Assembly (NCBI RefSeq): GCF_030536815.1
Contig: NZ_JAUNPE010000005.1
Span: 11,245-50,470, forward strand
Source of the DNA: Kocuria sp.
GTDB taxonomy: Bacteria > Actinomycetota > Actinomycetes > Actinomycetales > Micrococcaceae
DNA: 39,226 nucleotides
Reading direction: 5' to 3'
Under the pieces are notes generated by a model, which saw nothing but the letters and a program-made list of their open reading frames with translations, was not told where the DNA came from and did not search any database. Every line of letters begins with the position of its first letter. Position 1 is the first letter of the stretch. Position numbers and translations under genes: made by a program. Shown here piece after piece: positions 23,795-32,812 of the stretch.

Positions 23795-24874
23795 TTACAG
23801 CCCGGAGTAAGAGTGCAGGCCGGTGAAGACCGTGTTGACGACGGCGAAGTTGAAGATGACGCACAAGTATCCGACGATGGACAGCCAGGCTGAGCGGGTG
23901 CCGGTCCAGCCGCGGGTGGCCCTAGCGTGCATGTAGGCGGCGTAGACGACCCAGATCACGAACGTCCAGACTTCTTTGACGTCCCAGCCCCAGTAGCGGC
24001 CCCAGGACTGCTCGGCCCAGATCGCGCCGGCGGCCAGGGTGAAGGTCCAGAACGCGAAGCCGATCGCGTTGAGCCGGAAGGACAGGTTCTCCAGCGCCTG
24101 GGCGGAGGGCACCATGCCCAGGAAGCCCATGCCGGGGGCCTCACCGGCCAGAATGGCTTTCTCCCGGCGGGCCTGCAGCAGTTGGAGGACGGCCATGGCG
24201 AAGGTGATGGTGAAGATCCCGGAGGCGGCCACGGCGATGGAGACGTGGATGACCAGCCACCAGGACTGCAGCGCGGGGACCAGCGGGCCCACCGGGGTGG
24301 GAAAGCCGATGGTGGCGGCGGTGAGCATGATCACCACGAGCCCGGTGACGAGGGTGCCCACGAAGCGCAGGTCCCTCAGCAGCAGCGCACCCAGGTAGAC
24401 CCCGGCCACGACGAGTGCCCCGGTGGTGGCGAACTCGTACATGTTGCCCCAGGGCACCCGTCCGGCGGCCACCGCCCGGGCCATCACAGCCACGGCGTGC
24501 AGGGCGAAGGCCAGGACCATGACGGTCACGGCCGCCTGGGCCGCTGGGCGGCGGGTCCCGGTGTAGCGCATGGAGGAGTCAGCGACGTGTTCGGCCAGCA
24601 CCGACTGGGCGGAGGCCGGGTACCCGCGGCCGCGGTCACCGGTGCCCAGCCCGGCCCGGGAATCATCGGCCTCCACCGTGTTCACCGTGGCAGTGGTTGC
24701 CGCGCCGACCAGTTGCCCTTCCGATCTGTTGTGTTGCTCGGGTCGGGCCCTGCGCAGGATCTTGGAGTGGGAGGCCATGTCCCAGGCGAAGGCCACAAAG
24801 GCCACCAGGTAGGTCATGGCGGCCAGGAGCATGAACAACTGGCTCCAGGCGCCCAGGTCCTCATTGACGGTCAT
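23795..24874 (-). CDS. ccsB: Cytochrome c biogenesis protein CcsB/ResC (haem handling, system II)
   Basis: 359 residues from ATG 24874 with AGAGGAC upstream. It has about eight helices and the Trp-rich haem-handling motif WGRYWGWDVKEVW (about 291-303), with WGNMYEF earlier and conserved His in LVIHVSIA and YMHARA. With ResB it forms the System II cytochrome c synthase, which carries haem across the membrane and attaches it to CXXCH apocytochromes. A hydrophilic insertion (about 40-100) sits between the first and second helices, as in other actinobacterial CcsB. It follows resB by 13 nt. Confidence 0.95.
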   Translation of the reverse strand: MTVNEDLGAWSQLFMLLAAMTYLVAFVAFAWDMASHSKILRRARPEQHNRSEGQLVGAATTATVNTVEADDSRAGLGTGDRGRGYPASAQSVLAEHVADSSMRYTGTRRPAAQAAVTVMVLAFALHAVAVMARAVAAGRVPWGNMYEFATTGALVVAGVYLGALLLRDLRFVGTLVTGLVVIMLTAATIGFPTPVGPLVPALQSWWLVIHVSIAVAASGIFTITFAMAVLQLLQARREKAILAGEAPGMGFLGMVPSAQALENLSFRLNAIGFAFWTFTLAAGAIWAEQSWGRYWGWDVKEVWTFVIWVVYAAYMHARATRGWTGTRSAWLSIVGYLCVIFNFAVVNTVFTGLHSYSGL

Positions 24875-24887
24875 CGGTGATGTCCTC

Positions 24888-26636
24888 TCAGGTGTGGGCC
24901 GGCCCGCTGTGGGCCCTGCTCGTTTTGGGGTGTGCGGCAGCGTCAGCGGGCGGGGGCGCGGTGCCCCACTGCTGGGTGAACAGCTCGCCCAGCCGCTGCG
25001 CCTCGGCCGCCAGCCGGGGGTCCTCCCCGCGAGCCAGCAGACCGTACTCCAGGATTGTGGTTGGGGCCCCGTCCTTGTCGACGCCTTTCGAGGCCCTCAC
25101 CCAGAGGCGGCGGCGGGCGATGAACATCGACATCAACAGGCCCGTGAAGGCCAGCACGAAGGACACGAAGGCGCCCGTCCGTCCCGGGTCGTAGACGATA
25201 TCCAGGCCCACGTAGCGCTTCACATCGAGGAACTCGATGCTGCCCTTGCCCTGGGGCAGCTCGTAGACCGGGCCCGCGGCATCCAGGGTGATCGGCCCAT
25301 CGGGGGTGAGCATGCCGTTGAGCTCGGTGAGCCCTTCGACGTCAAGCGCGTACACGTTCTGGGGGACTCCGGAGTCCAGTCCGAGGTCCCCGGAGTAGGA
25401 GGACAGGATCAGCTTCGGGTTGGCCAGTCCCGGATCCGCCGACCGCGGGAGCCCATCGGCCCCGGTGACGGCGGTGGGCAGCAGCAGGCCGGTGAAGCCT
25501 AGCTGGTCCGGGGCAGCGTCGGGGACCTTGAGCACGAGTGAAGAGGTGTAGACCCCGTCGGAAGGAATGCCCACCACCGGCCCCTCGAAGGCGACGTCGC
25601 CGTTGCCGTCGGTCACCCGGATCAGGGGGGCGTAGCCGTTGCCGATCAGGAACGACTTCACCCCGTCGACGTTGACCGGGGCGTTGACCTTCAGGGTCTC
25701 CTGCCGCGGCTGTCCTCCGGGTTGCTGGACGGTGACCTCGGCGGTGAAGTCCACCGGAGTCCCATACTGACTGGGAACGGCGGTGTCGCGGTAAAACTCG
25801 ACCTCGAAGTTCTCCAGGGTGAGGGAGAACGGCTCCAGCTGGTCGGGGTCGTAGTTGGTGCCCGGGATGAACGCGTCGTAGTTGATCAACGAGTTGGCGA
25901 ACGAATCGCCCTCCACGAGGATCTTCTGGCCCTTGAAGCCGAACAGGGACCCCACGGCCACGGAGACCAGCACGCCCAGCAGCGCCAGGTGGAAGACGAC
26001 GTTGCCGACCTCCTTCCACATTCCCCGCTCGGCGGCCACCGACGGTGCCGGTCCTCCTGTGTCGCGCACGGCCACCCGGTAGCCGCGCTTGCCCAGCAGG
26101 CGGGCGGCCTGGGCCACGACCTCGTCCGGGGCCGGGGCGTCCGCGGGCCCACCGAGGACCAGGCGGCGGTGCTCGGGCAGCCGTTCCAGCCGTTTAGGGG
26201 TGCGCGGGGGCTGCGCCCGCCAGGCCCGCCAGTGCTTGCCCGCCCGGGGCAGTACGCACCCCACCAAGGAGACGAACAGCAGGATGTAGATCGCGGAGAA
26301 CCACACGGAGGAGAACACGTCGAAGAACTGCAGCCGGTCCAGCCACGGGCCCAGGGTCGGGTTGGCATCGATGTAGTCGGCCACCGCACCCGTGTCCTGG
26401 ATCCGCTGCGGGAAGGTCGAGCCGGGCACCGCCGCCACCGCCAGCAACAGCAGCAGGAACAGGGCGGTGTTCATCTTCGTCAGCTGCGCCCACGCCCACC
26501 GGGCCATCCCGACCGGCCCCAGCGCCGGCAGCTCGACATCCCCGGGGTTCTTGCCGGGTCCGGTGGGCGATGAGCCTCGGGGGCCCCTGCCGGGGGTGTC
26601 CTCAGGGGTGCTCTGCCTGCTGCTAGTGGTGCTCAT
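24888..26636 (-). CDS. resB: Cytochrome c biogenesis protein ResB
   Basis: 582 residues from ATG 26636. A Pro/Gly-rich N-terminus precedes three helices (ALFLLLLLAVAAVPGSTFPQ; the FSAIYILLFVSLVGCVLPR segment; VVFHLALLGVLVSVAVGSLF). A large extracytoplasmic domain follows and a fourth helix lies near the end (FVSFVLAFTGLLMSMFIARR). ResB is the partner of CcsB in the haem-to-apocytochrome ligation complex. The order tlpA, resB, ccsB on one strand is the standard arrangement, with a 49-nt gap to tlpA. Confidence 0.95.
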   Translation of the reverse strand: MSTTSSRQSTPEDTPGRGPRGSSPTGPGKNPGDVELPALGPVGMARWAWAQLTKMNTALFLLLLLAVAAVPGSTFPQRIQDTGAVADYIDANPTLGPWLDRLQFFDVFSSVWFSAIYILLFVSLVGCVLPRAGKHWRAWRAQPPRTPKRLERLPEHRRLVLGGPADAPAPDEVVAQAARLLGKRGYRVAVRDTGGPAPSVAAERGMWKEVGNVVFHLALLGVLVSVAVGSLFGFKGQKILVEGDSFANSLINYDAFIPGTNYDPDQLEPFSLTLENFEVEFYRDTAVPSQYGTPVDFTAEVTVQQPGGQPRQETLKVNAPVNVDGVKSFLIGNGYAPLIRVTDGNGDVAFEGPVVGIPSDGVYTSSLVLKVPDAAPDQLGFTGLLLPTAVTGADGLPRSADPGLANPKLILSSYSGDLGLDSGVPQNVYALDVEGLTELNGMLTPDGPITLDAAGPVYELPQGKGSIEFLDVKRYVGLDIVYDPGRTGAFVSFVLAFTGLLMSMFIARRRLWVRASKGVDKDGAPTTILEYGLLARGEDPRLAAEAQRLGELFTQQWGTAPPPADAAAHPKTSRAHSGPAHT

Positions 26637-26685
26637 GGTGACCTTTCAGCTCCCTGTGCGGGGACGGCGGAGGGGGTGCCGGAAG

Positions 26686-27315
26686 TCATGCTGTCTCGGC
26701 CACCGTGTCCTCGAGGAGGGTCTCGAGGATGGACCGGTCTGCGATCCCCAGGATGCGGGCTGCGACCCGGCCTTGGGCGTCGAGCACCAGCGTGGTGGGC
26801 ACCGCCCGCGGGGGCACATAGGCGTTCAGGGCCATCACCACCTTCCCGTCCTTGTCTTCGAAGGAGGGGTACGGGATCCCGAAGGTCCGCTCGAAGGCCT
26901 CGGCCGTGGCCTGATCATCGCGCAGGTTTACCCCGTAGAAGGCGATCTGCCCCTCGAACTGCTGGGCGAGTTCGGCGAGGTCCGGGGCCTCCACCCGGCA
27001 CGGAGGGCAGGCCGCGTACCAGAAGTTCAGCAGCGCGGGCTTCCCCCGCAAGTCCTCGGCCGAGAGCTCGGTCCCATCGAAAAGGGTGCCGCTGAACTGC
27101 ACCGGCTCCCCCCGCTGATCCGGGGCGTACTCCGAGACGGTGCCGTCCCCGGCGATGTAGCCCTTCTCGTCTCCCGTGTTGGCCTGTTGGGCCAGGGGAT
27201 CTTCCTCCGCACCGCAGCCGGCCATGACCACCCCGAGGACTCCTGCACCGGCCAAGGAGAGCACACGGCGGCGGGACGGGTGGGTGGGCAGTGAAGAGTT
27301 CGAGGGCACGGGCAT
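26686..27315 (-). CDS. TlpA/ResA-family thiol-disulfide oxidoreductase lipoprotein
   Basis: 209 residues from ATG 27315 with GAGGTG just upstream. The signal peptide ends in the lipobox VVMAGC, so Cys34 should be lipidated. The thioredoxin domain has C103-P-P-C106 (WYAACPPCRVEAPD) and the cis-Pro in VPTTLVLD. ResA-type proteins reduce the CXXCH cysteines of apocytochrome c before haem attachment, and receive electrons from CcdA (encoded two genes upstream). It is a natural substrate for lipoprotein signal peptidase, a paralogue of which lies at 31946-32461. Confidence 0.93.
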   Translation of the reverse strand: MPVPSNSSLPTHPSRRRVLSLAGAGVLGVVMAGCGAEEDPLAQQANTGDEKGYIAGDGTVSEYAPDQRGEPVQFSGTLFDGTELSAEDLRGKPALLNFWYAACPPCRVEAPDLAELAQQFEGQIAFYGVNLRDDQATAEAFERTFGIPYPSFEDKDGKVVMALNAYVPPRAVPTTLVLDAQGRVAARILGIADRSILETLLEDTVAETA

Positions 27316-27455
27316 TTCACCTCAGGGTCGAAACGGGCTCGGGGACGGGTAGGGGCTGACCCCGGAAACGATGAACCGGGAAGCCGATAGGCCTCTGAGC
27401 GCAACACGGCGGGCCTGTTGTCGAGGGCCTGGGGCGCACGCCGGCACACTCAGAG

Positions 27456-27477
27456 ATGATCGTTATACGTCGATCAT
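27456..27477. promoter_or_regulatory. Small dyad upstream of tlpA
   Basis: ATGATCG and CGATCAT form an inverted repeat with an 8-nt centre (TTATACGT) about 140 nt before the tlpA start. It is unusually AT-rich for this DNA, so it may be a promoter or operator region. Low support. Confidence 0.3.
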
Positions 27478-27629
27478 AGCAACGGGAATCACCGTTGCCG
27501 TCGGGGCGGCGACCACCGGCTGCGGGGGCATTGGCTCTCCGGGCAATGGCGATGCGGCCCGAGACGGAGGTGCCGCGGTTAGGGCGGACTCCAGGGAATG
27601 ACCACGCGCGGTTCTCCTCCGGCGGACAG

Positions 27630-27768
27630 CTACGGGGACTCCAGATCGAGGGCGAGACCCACGTGCCCCAGGCCGTTTTCGGCCAGCACGCGGGCCATCA
27701 GCTCGGCCTTGGTGGTGGCTTGCGGCAGCTGCGGATCGGTGATGTGGGTCGGCAACCCTGGCAGGGCC
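27630..27768 (-). pseudogene. Orphan coding-like fragment between cysK and tlpA
   Basis: On the minus strand an open frame ending at 27630 reads TKAELMARVLAENGLGHVGL followed by ALDLESP. It has protein-like composition (balanced Ala/Leu/Glu, a helical pattern), but its only start codon lies inside cysK in another frame. I do not recognise the family. It may be the tail of a gene lost by deletion, or chance. The rest of the cysK-tlpA space (to 27315) shows no gene. Confidence 0.25.
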
Positions 27769-28704
27769 TCAGCCGCGGATGTCCTCGTAGAGCAGGGTGG
27801 AGATGTAGCGCTCCCCGTAGTCGCACACAACCGCCACGATCAACTTGTCGCGGTTCTCCTCCTTGGCGGCATCCTGCAGGGCGGCCCACACGATGGCGCC
27901 CGAGGAGATCCCGCCGAGGATGCCCTCCTTGGTGCCCAGCTCCCGGGCGACCCGCACGGAGTCCTCGACGCTCACGTCGTAGACGTCGTCGTAGATGTCC
28001 CGGTCGAGGTTGTCGGGGACGAAGTTCGCCCCGAGGCCCTGGATCTTGTGCGGGCCGGCCTTGCCCTCGGTGAGCAGGGGTGAGTCGGCCGGCTCGACGA
28101 CGACCAGGCGGATGTCCGGCTTCTGCTCGCGCAGGTAGCGGCCCGCGCCGGTGATGGTGCCGCCGGTGCCCACGCCGGAGACGAAGACGTCGACCTGGCC
28201 GTCGGTGTCCTCCCAGATCTCGGGGCCCGTGGTCCGGTAGTGGATCGCGGGGTTGGCCTCGTTGGCGAACTGGCTGGCGAGGACGGCGTTGTCACTGGAG
28301 CCGACGATCTCCTGCGCCTTCTCGACCGCTCCGCGCATCCCCTCGGCACCGGGGGTCAGGACGATCTCGGCGCCGTAGGCGCGGAGCATGACCCGCCGCT
28401 CGGTGGACATGGTCTCGGGCATGGTGAGGATCACCTTGTAGCCGCGGGCGGCGCCGACCAGGGCCAGGGCGATGCCGGTGTTGCCGGAGGTGCCCTCGAC
28501 GATCGTGCCGCCGGGCTTGAGCTTCCCGGAGTTCTCGGCGGCGTCGACGATGGAGACCCCGATGCGGTCCTTGACGGAGTTCGCCGGGTTGTAGAACTCC
28601 AGCTTCACGGCGACGTTGCCGGGCAGGCCCTCGTCGAGCCGGTTGAGGTGGACGAGCGGGGTGCTGCCCACGATCTCGGTGACGTCGTGGTAGATCTTCG
28701 CCAT
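27769..28704 (-). CDS. cysK: Cysteine synthase A (O-acetylserine sulfhydrylase)
   Basis: 311 residues, the usual CysK length, from ATG 28704 with AGGAG 7 nt upstream. It makes cysteine from O-acetylserine and sulfide with PLP. Lys45 (NPANSVKDRIG) is the Schiff-base lysine. EGTSGNTGIALA is the substrate-binding loop, and GVGTGGTITGAGRYL binds the PLP phosphate. It ends in ...EDIRG; the four-residue tail that in some CysK is cut by partners is not obvious. Its place between ccdA and tlpA ties cysteine supply to the thiol and metal functions around it (inference). Confidence 0.96.
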   Translation of the reverse strand: MAKIYHDVTEIVGSTPLVHLNRLDEGLPGNVAVKLEFYNPANSVKDRIGVSIVDAAENSGKLKPGGTIVEGTSGNTGIALALVGAARGYKVILTMPETMSTERRVMLRAYGAEIVLTPGAEGMRGAVEKAQEIVGSSDNAVLASQFANEANPAIHYRTTGPEIWEDTDGQVDVFVSGVGTGGTITGAGRYLREQKPDIRLVVVEPADSPLLTEGKAGPHKIQGLGANFVPDNLDRDIYDDVYDVSVEDSVRVARELGTKEGILGGISSGAIVWAALQDAAKEENRDKLIVAVVCDYGERYISTLLYEDIRG

Positions 28705-28785
28705 GGTGTGCTCCTGGGTGGTGGTGTGGTGAATCGGTGGGTGTTGGGATTCGGTGCGTCACAAGCCGGGGATGTTCTCCCGGGC

Positions 28786-29535
28786 TCAGACAGGAGTGAT
28801 GAAGGTGCCGGCGAGGCTTTGGAGCTGATAGATCCACTGCATCCAGATCCCGGTCACCATCAGCAGCCCCACGGCGATCAGTACGGAGCCGCCGGCGATG
28901 TTGAAGGTGCGGATGTTGCGGCGGATGTAGCTCAGGGTCGTGGTGACCCAGTTGAGCCCGGCCGCGACCAGCACGAATGGAATGCCCAGGCCCAGGCAGT
29001 AGGTGAAGCCCAGCAGGGCTCCGCGCCAGGCCCCGCCGGTGGTGGTGCTCAGCGCCAGCACCGCACTCAGGGTCGGGCCCATGCAGGGGGTCCAACCCAG
29101 GCCGAAGACCACCCCGAGCAGCGGGGCGCCGGCGATGCCGGTGCGGGGTTGGAAGGACAGCTTCTTGGTCTGCTGCAGGAAGGGGAACTTCCCGACCAGC
29201 ACCAGGCCCATGAGCGCCACGAACACCCCCAACACCCGCATCAGCGGATCCTGCCACCGCACCAACCAGCCCCCGATGGCGCCGAAGGCCGCCCCGTAGA
29301 CAGTGAACACGGCCGCGAAACCCAGGATGAACAGCCCCACCCCGGCCAGCACCCGCCGCCGGTTGTCGGCCCGGGTCGGATCGGTCAGCCCGGAGACGTA
29401 GCCGAGGTAGCCGGGCACCAACGGCAGGATGCACGGGGAGATGAAAGAGACGATCCCGGCGATCACCGCCAAGGGCACGGCGATGAGCAGGGCCCCGGAG
29501 TTCACCGTCTCGGCGAAGTAGCCGCCAATCGTCAT
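28786..29535 (-). CDS. ccdA: CcdA/DsbD-like membrane thiol electron carrier
   Basis: About 249 residues and six helices. Two conserved Cys sit in [17 protein letters not shown] and [18 protein letters not shown], the redox pair that moves electrons from cytoplasmic thioredoxin across the membrane. In the cytochrome c pathway CcdA keeps ResA/TlpA reduced. The start is set at ATG 29535, six nt after GAGGAG; an ATG two codons upstream directly abuts that site and is less likely. It is divergent from the CmtR-like gene at 29617 and leads the minus-strand block ccdA, cysK, tlpA, resB, ccsB. Confidence 0.93.
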   Translation of the reverse strand: MTIGGYFAETVNSGALLIAVPLAVIAGIVSFISPCILPLVPGYLGYVSGLTDPTRADNRRRVLAGVGLFILGFAAVFTVYGAAFGAIGGWLVRWQDPLMRVLGVFVALMGLVLVGKFPFLQQTKKLSFQPRTGIAGAPLLGVVFGLGWTPCMGPTLSAVLALSTTTGGAWRGALLGFTYCLGLGIPFVLVAAGLNWVTTTLSYIRRNIRTFNIAGGSVLIAVGLLMVTGIWMQWIYQLQSLAGTFITPV

Positions 29536-29616
29536 CACCATCTCCTCGGGCCAGGGGGCGCCCTGAGACTACCGCACATGACCACTGTCAGCCCAAAACA
29601 CGGTTATCATCGGTCC

Positions 29617-30003
29617 ATGACGATTTCAGAGTATGTTCCGGATGCCCCTTGTGAGGTGTTGGATCCGGCGGCGGCGTTGTTCCACTCCCTCAGTGACCCG
29701 ACCCGGCTGGCGATTGTGCAGCGCTTGGCTTCCGGGGAGGTGCGGGTGCGTGATCTCACCAGCGAGCTGGGGCTGGCCCAGTCGACCGTGTCCGGCCATG
29801 TGGCGTGCTTGCGTGGTTGCGGGCTGGTGCAGGGTCGGGCGCAGGGGCGCAGCGTGTACTACTCGCTGACCCGCCCGGAGCTGATGGACGTGCTGGCCGC
29901 CACTGAGGTGCTGCTGGCGGCCACCGGCAACGCCGTGAGTCTGTGCCCGAACTACGGGCTGGATGCCCGTGACACCCCCCAGATTCAGGAGATCACCCGA
30001 TGA
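29617..30003 (+). CDS. ArsR-family metal sensor with CmtR-type cysteines (regulates P1B-4 ATPase)
   Basis: 128 residues from ATG 29617. Winged-helix domain: LFHSLSDPTRLAIVQRLASG, recognition region LAQSTVSGHVACLRGCGLV. Cys64 and Cys68 lie in the recognition helix and Cys110 near the C-terminus (VSLCPNYG), matching the three-Cys Cd(II)/Pb(II) site of CmtR; an extra Cys12 is present. It is strongly similar to the regulator at 32813-33160 over the whole domain. The stop overlaps the ATPase start (ATGA), so it almost certainly controls that operon. Confidence 0.9.
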   Translation: MTISEYVPDAPCEVLDPAAALFHSLSDPTRLAIVQRLASGEVRVRDLTSELGLAQSTVSGHVACLRGCGLVQGRAQGRSVYYSLTRPELMDVLAATEVLLAATGNAVSLCPNYGLDARDTPQIQEITR

Positions 30004-31949
30004 GCGATGCCTGCGGATGCAGCGACGAGAAGAACGAAACCGGTGAGGCCGGGGAGGAGGCCGAGGGCTTCTGGCAGGTGCGCGAGGTCCGGTTCGCCGC
30101 CGCGGCCGGGGTGCTGCTGCTGGCCGGCTGGATCCTGTCGCTGGCCGGGGTTCCTCTGTGGGTGGCGCTGAGCCTGGAGACGGGCGCGCTGCTGGCGGCC
30201 GGATGGACGTTCGTGCCCTCCACGCTGCGCCGGCTGGCCCGGGGCAAGATCGGGGTCGGGACCCTGATGACCATCGCCGCCGTCGGAGCGGTCGCCCTGG
30301 GGCAGATCGAGGAAGCGGCGATGCTGGCCTTCCTCTACGCCATCGCCGAGGCCCTGGAGGAGTACTCGGTGGCGCGCACCCGGCGCGGGCTGCGCGCGCT
30401 GCTGGAGCTGGTCCCGGATCAGGCCACGGTGCTCCGGGCCGGGGTGCAGGTCACCGTGCCCCCGGCTGAGCTGGTACTGGGGGACCGGATGGTGGTGCGG
30501 CCCGGGGAGCGGGTGGCCACCGATGGGCGGATCCTCACCGGGCGCACCTCCTTGGACACCTCGGCGCTGACCGGGGAGTCCGTGCCCGTGGAGGCCGGCC
30601 CCGGCGCGGAGGTCTACGCCGGGTCCATCAACGGCACCGGCCCGCTGGAGGTGGAAGTCACCAGCACCGCCGAGGACAATTCCTTGGCGAAGATCGTGCA
30701 CATCGTCGAGACCGAGCAGTCCCGCAAAGGCCCCGGCCAGCGACTGGCCGATGCGATCGCCAAACGCCTGGTGCCGGGCATCCTCATCGTCGCCGCCCTG
30801 ATCATCGCCTACGGGTTCATCGTGGGGGAGCCGGTCCTGTGGTTCGAACGCGCCCTGGTCGTGCTGGTCGCCGCTTCCCCGTGCGCCCTGGCGATCTCGG
30901 TGCCCGTCACCGTGGTGGCCTCGGTCGGAGCCGCCAGCCGCATCGGGGTGCTGATCAAGGGCGGGGCCGCGGTGGAGACCCTGGGCAAGATCGGCACCAT
31001 CGCCCTGGACAAGACCGGCACCCTCACCCGCAACAACCCGGCCGTCATCGAGGTCGCCACCACTGGCGGGGTGACCCGGCAGCAGGTGCTGGGACTGGCC
31101 GCCGGGTTGGAGGCCCGCAGCGAACACCCCCTGGCCCGGGCCATCCTCGCCGCCACACCTGAGCGGGCCGAGGTGACCCAGGTGGATACCGTGCCCGGGG
31201 CCGGGCTCTACGGCACCCTGGACGGCGCCCGCCTGCGGCTGGGCCGGCCCGGGTGGATCGACCCGGGGCCCCTGGTCGCCGAGATCGAGCGGATGCAGCG
31301 CTCCGGGGCCACGGCCGTGCTCATCGAGCAGGACGGGCGTGTCATCGGGGCGATCGCGGTGCGCGATGAGCTGCGCCCGGAGGCCCGAGAGGTGATCACC
31401 CGGCTCAACCGCGCCGGATACACCACCGCGATGCTCACCGGGGACAACACCCTCACCGCCCATGCCCTGGCCGAGGCCGCCGGCATCACCCAGGTCCACG
31501 CCGACCTGCGCCCGGAGGACAAAGCCGAGATCATCCGCACCCTCAAGGCGCAACGCCCCACGGCGATGGTCGGTGACGGCGTCAACGACGCCCCCGCCCT
31601 GGCCACCGCCGACATCGGCATCGCCATGGGCGCAATGGGCACCGACGTGGCCATCGAGACCGCCGACATCGCCTTGATGGGCGAGGACCTCCACCACCTG
31701 CCCCAAGCCCTCGAGCACGCCCGGCGGACCCGCTCGATCATGCTGCAGAACGTCGGGGTGTCCCTGGCGCTGATCGCGGTGCTGATCCCCCTGGCCCTGT
31801 TTGGGATCCTCGGGTTGGCCGCGGTGGTGCTGGTACACGAGGTGGCCGAAATCCTGATCATCGCCAACGGGGTACGCGCCGGGCGGATCTCCCGCCGCAC
31901 CCAGCTGCCCACTACCCAGCCCGCACCGGCTCTGGAACCGGCCGCATGA
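30000..31949 (+). CDS. P1B-4-type heavy-metal ATPase without N-terminal metal-binding domain
   Basis: 649 residues. ATPase motifs are complete: TGES (191-194), DKTGT with phosphorylated D337, SEHPLA in the nucleotide domain, GDGVND near the end. The transmembrane metal site reads S293-P-C (AASPCALAIS), not CPC, and the sixth helix has VLVHEVAEIL. SPC plus HE is the mark of the P1B-4 subgroup (CoaT/CtpD/CzcP), which exports Co, and often Zn or Cd. There is no HMA domain; the N-terminus has only a short Cys motif (ACGCSDEK). It is coupled by ATGA overlaps to the sensor before and lspA after. Metal choice is inferred. Confidence 0.94.
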   Translation: MSDACGCSDEKNETGEAGEEAEGFWQVREVRFAAAAGVLLLAGWILSLAGVPLWVALSLETGALLAAGWTFVPSTLRRLARGKIGVGTLMTIAAVGAVALGQIEEAAMLAFLYAIAEALEEYSVARTRRGLRALLELVPDQATVLRAGVQVTVPPAELVLGDRMVVRPGERVATDGRILTGRTSLDTSALTGESVPVEAGPGAEVYAGSINGTGPLEVEVTSTAEDNSLAKIVHIVETEQSRKGPGQRLADAIAKRLVPGILIVAALIIAYGFIVGEPVLWFERALVVLVAASPCALAISVPVTVVASVGAASRIGVLIKGGAAVETLGKIGTIALDKTGTLTRNNPAVIEVATTGGVTRQQVLGLAAGLEARSEHPLARAILAATPERAEVTQVDTVPGAGLYGTLDGARLRLGRPGWIDPGPLVAEIERMQRSGATAVLIEQDGRVIGAIAVRDELRPEAREVITRLNRAGYTTAMLTGDNTLTAHALAEAAGITQVHADLRPEDKAEIIRTLKAQRPTAMVGDGVNDAPALATADIGIAMGAMGTDVAIETADIALMGEDLHHLPQALEHARRTRSIMLQNVGVSLALIAVLIPLALFGILGLAAVVLVHEVAEILIIANGVRAGRISRRTQLPTTQPAPALEPAA

Positions 31950-32461
31950 GCGCCCCCGTCGCCGGGCAGGTCGGCCCTTCGTCCCGATCTGCTCGCCGGT
32001 CCCGGACCCTCTTGCTGGCCGGGGCAGCGGCGCTGGCCACCGTCGATCTGATTCTCAAAGCCGTGACCTCAGCCCGTCTCACCGACGGGACCACGGTAGA
32101 TCTGGGGCCGCTCACGCTGCAGCTGCACCACAACACCGGGGTGGCCTTCAGCCTCGGGGCGGCCCTGCCCTCCTGGGTCATCATCGCCGCGACCGGGGCG
32201 ATCATCGCCGGGCTGATCTGGTATTTGCTCGTTGCGACACCCACCCTGACCGGGCTGGCCCGTACCGGAGCGACCCTGATGCTCGGGGGCGCTATCGGAA
32301 ACTTCCTGGACCGCCTCGACGGGGGAGGGGTGGTGGACTACCTGCACACCGGGTGGTTCCCCACCTTCAATCTCGCCGACGTCTTCGTCACCACCGGGGT
32401 GGGCCTCTTGATCCTGGGTACGCTGCTGGCTCCGCGCCCCCAGGACATCTCCGCCGAATAG
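31946..32461 (+). CDS. lspA: Lipoprotein signal peptidase (LspA) in a metal-resistance operon
   Basis: 171 residues and four helices. The aspartyl protease pair is D131 (GGVVDYLHTGWFPTFN) and D145 (NLADVF), with the HHNTGVAFSL block and the GAIGNFLDRL block as in known LspA. It cuts prolipoproteins at the lipidated Cys. Extra lspA copies linked to Cd/Pb/Zn efflux genes are known (for example pbrC in the pbr system), though the reason is debated. The start overlaps the ATPase stop (ATGA), and a strong terminator follows. The chromosome probably has another housekeeping copy (inference). TlpA (26686-27315) is a local lipoprotein it could process. Confidence 0.95.
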   Translation: MSAPVAGQVGPSSRSARRSRTLLLAGAAALATVDLILKAVTSARLTDGTTVDLGPLTLQLHHNTGVAFSLGAALPSWVIIAATGAIIAGLIWYLLVATPTLTGLARTGATLMLGGAIGNFLDRLDGGGVVDYLHTGWFPTFNLADVFVTTGVGLLILGTLLAPRPQDISAE

Positions 32462-32484
32462 CCCCCACCTGCTCATCGCGTAAC

Positions 32485-32519
32485 GTCAGGGCCGCCGAGA
32501 CCTCCTCGGCGGCCCTGAC
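32485..32519 (+). terminator. Strong terminator after lspA
   Basis: GTCAGGGCCGCCGAG (32485-32499) pairs perfectly with 32505-32519 across a 5-nt loop (acctc), 24 nt after the lspA stop. It is a long GC-rich stem without a T-tract, typical of actinobacteria. It separates this operon from the next sensor gene. Confidence 0.85.
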
Positions 32520-32812
32520 TCAGGCCACCACGGGTCCCGCCCCGGGCCTTCACTCGTCACGCCCATGCCCGCCGCTCTTTGGCCACAGCCACCGCAGGCG
32601 AGGCCCCCGGGCCTCCCGTCGCACCGAGCCGATGACTATCTCGGGCCCCTGCACGGCGGCCACAACAGCTTCTCTGCCGGGTAGGCTCGGGTCGAGGTAG
32701 TCTCCAGCCCGAGACCCACCATTCCCTGGACAAAAGGCCCTGCACCGTCCCTTGCGGGCAACGTCAGATCCACCCCGTCCAATCAATCGGAATTAGGCGA
32801 TAGGATCGGGTC
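32520..32812. other. Intergenic region before the second CmtR-like gene
   Basis: No gene recognised. The last 40 nt are less GC-rich (AATCAATCGGAATTAGG is within it) and probably hold the promoter of the regulator that starts at 32813. No clear dyad was seen. Confidence 0.4.

Noticed and set aside
27371-27601. Plus-strand frame with a lipoprotein-like stretch (ATTGCGG)
   Set aside because: The start is far upstream in non-signal sequence, with no ribosome-binding site and no conserved domain; likely chance.
29985-31838. 617-codon minus-strand open frame opposite the P1B ATPase
   Set aside because: Antisense shadow; the plus strand has complete P-type ATPase motifs.
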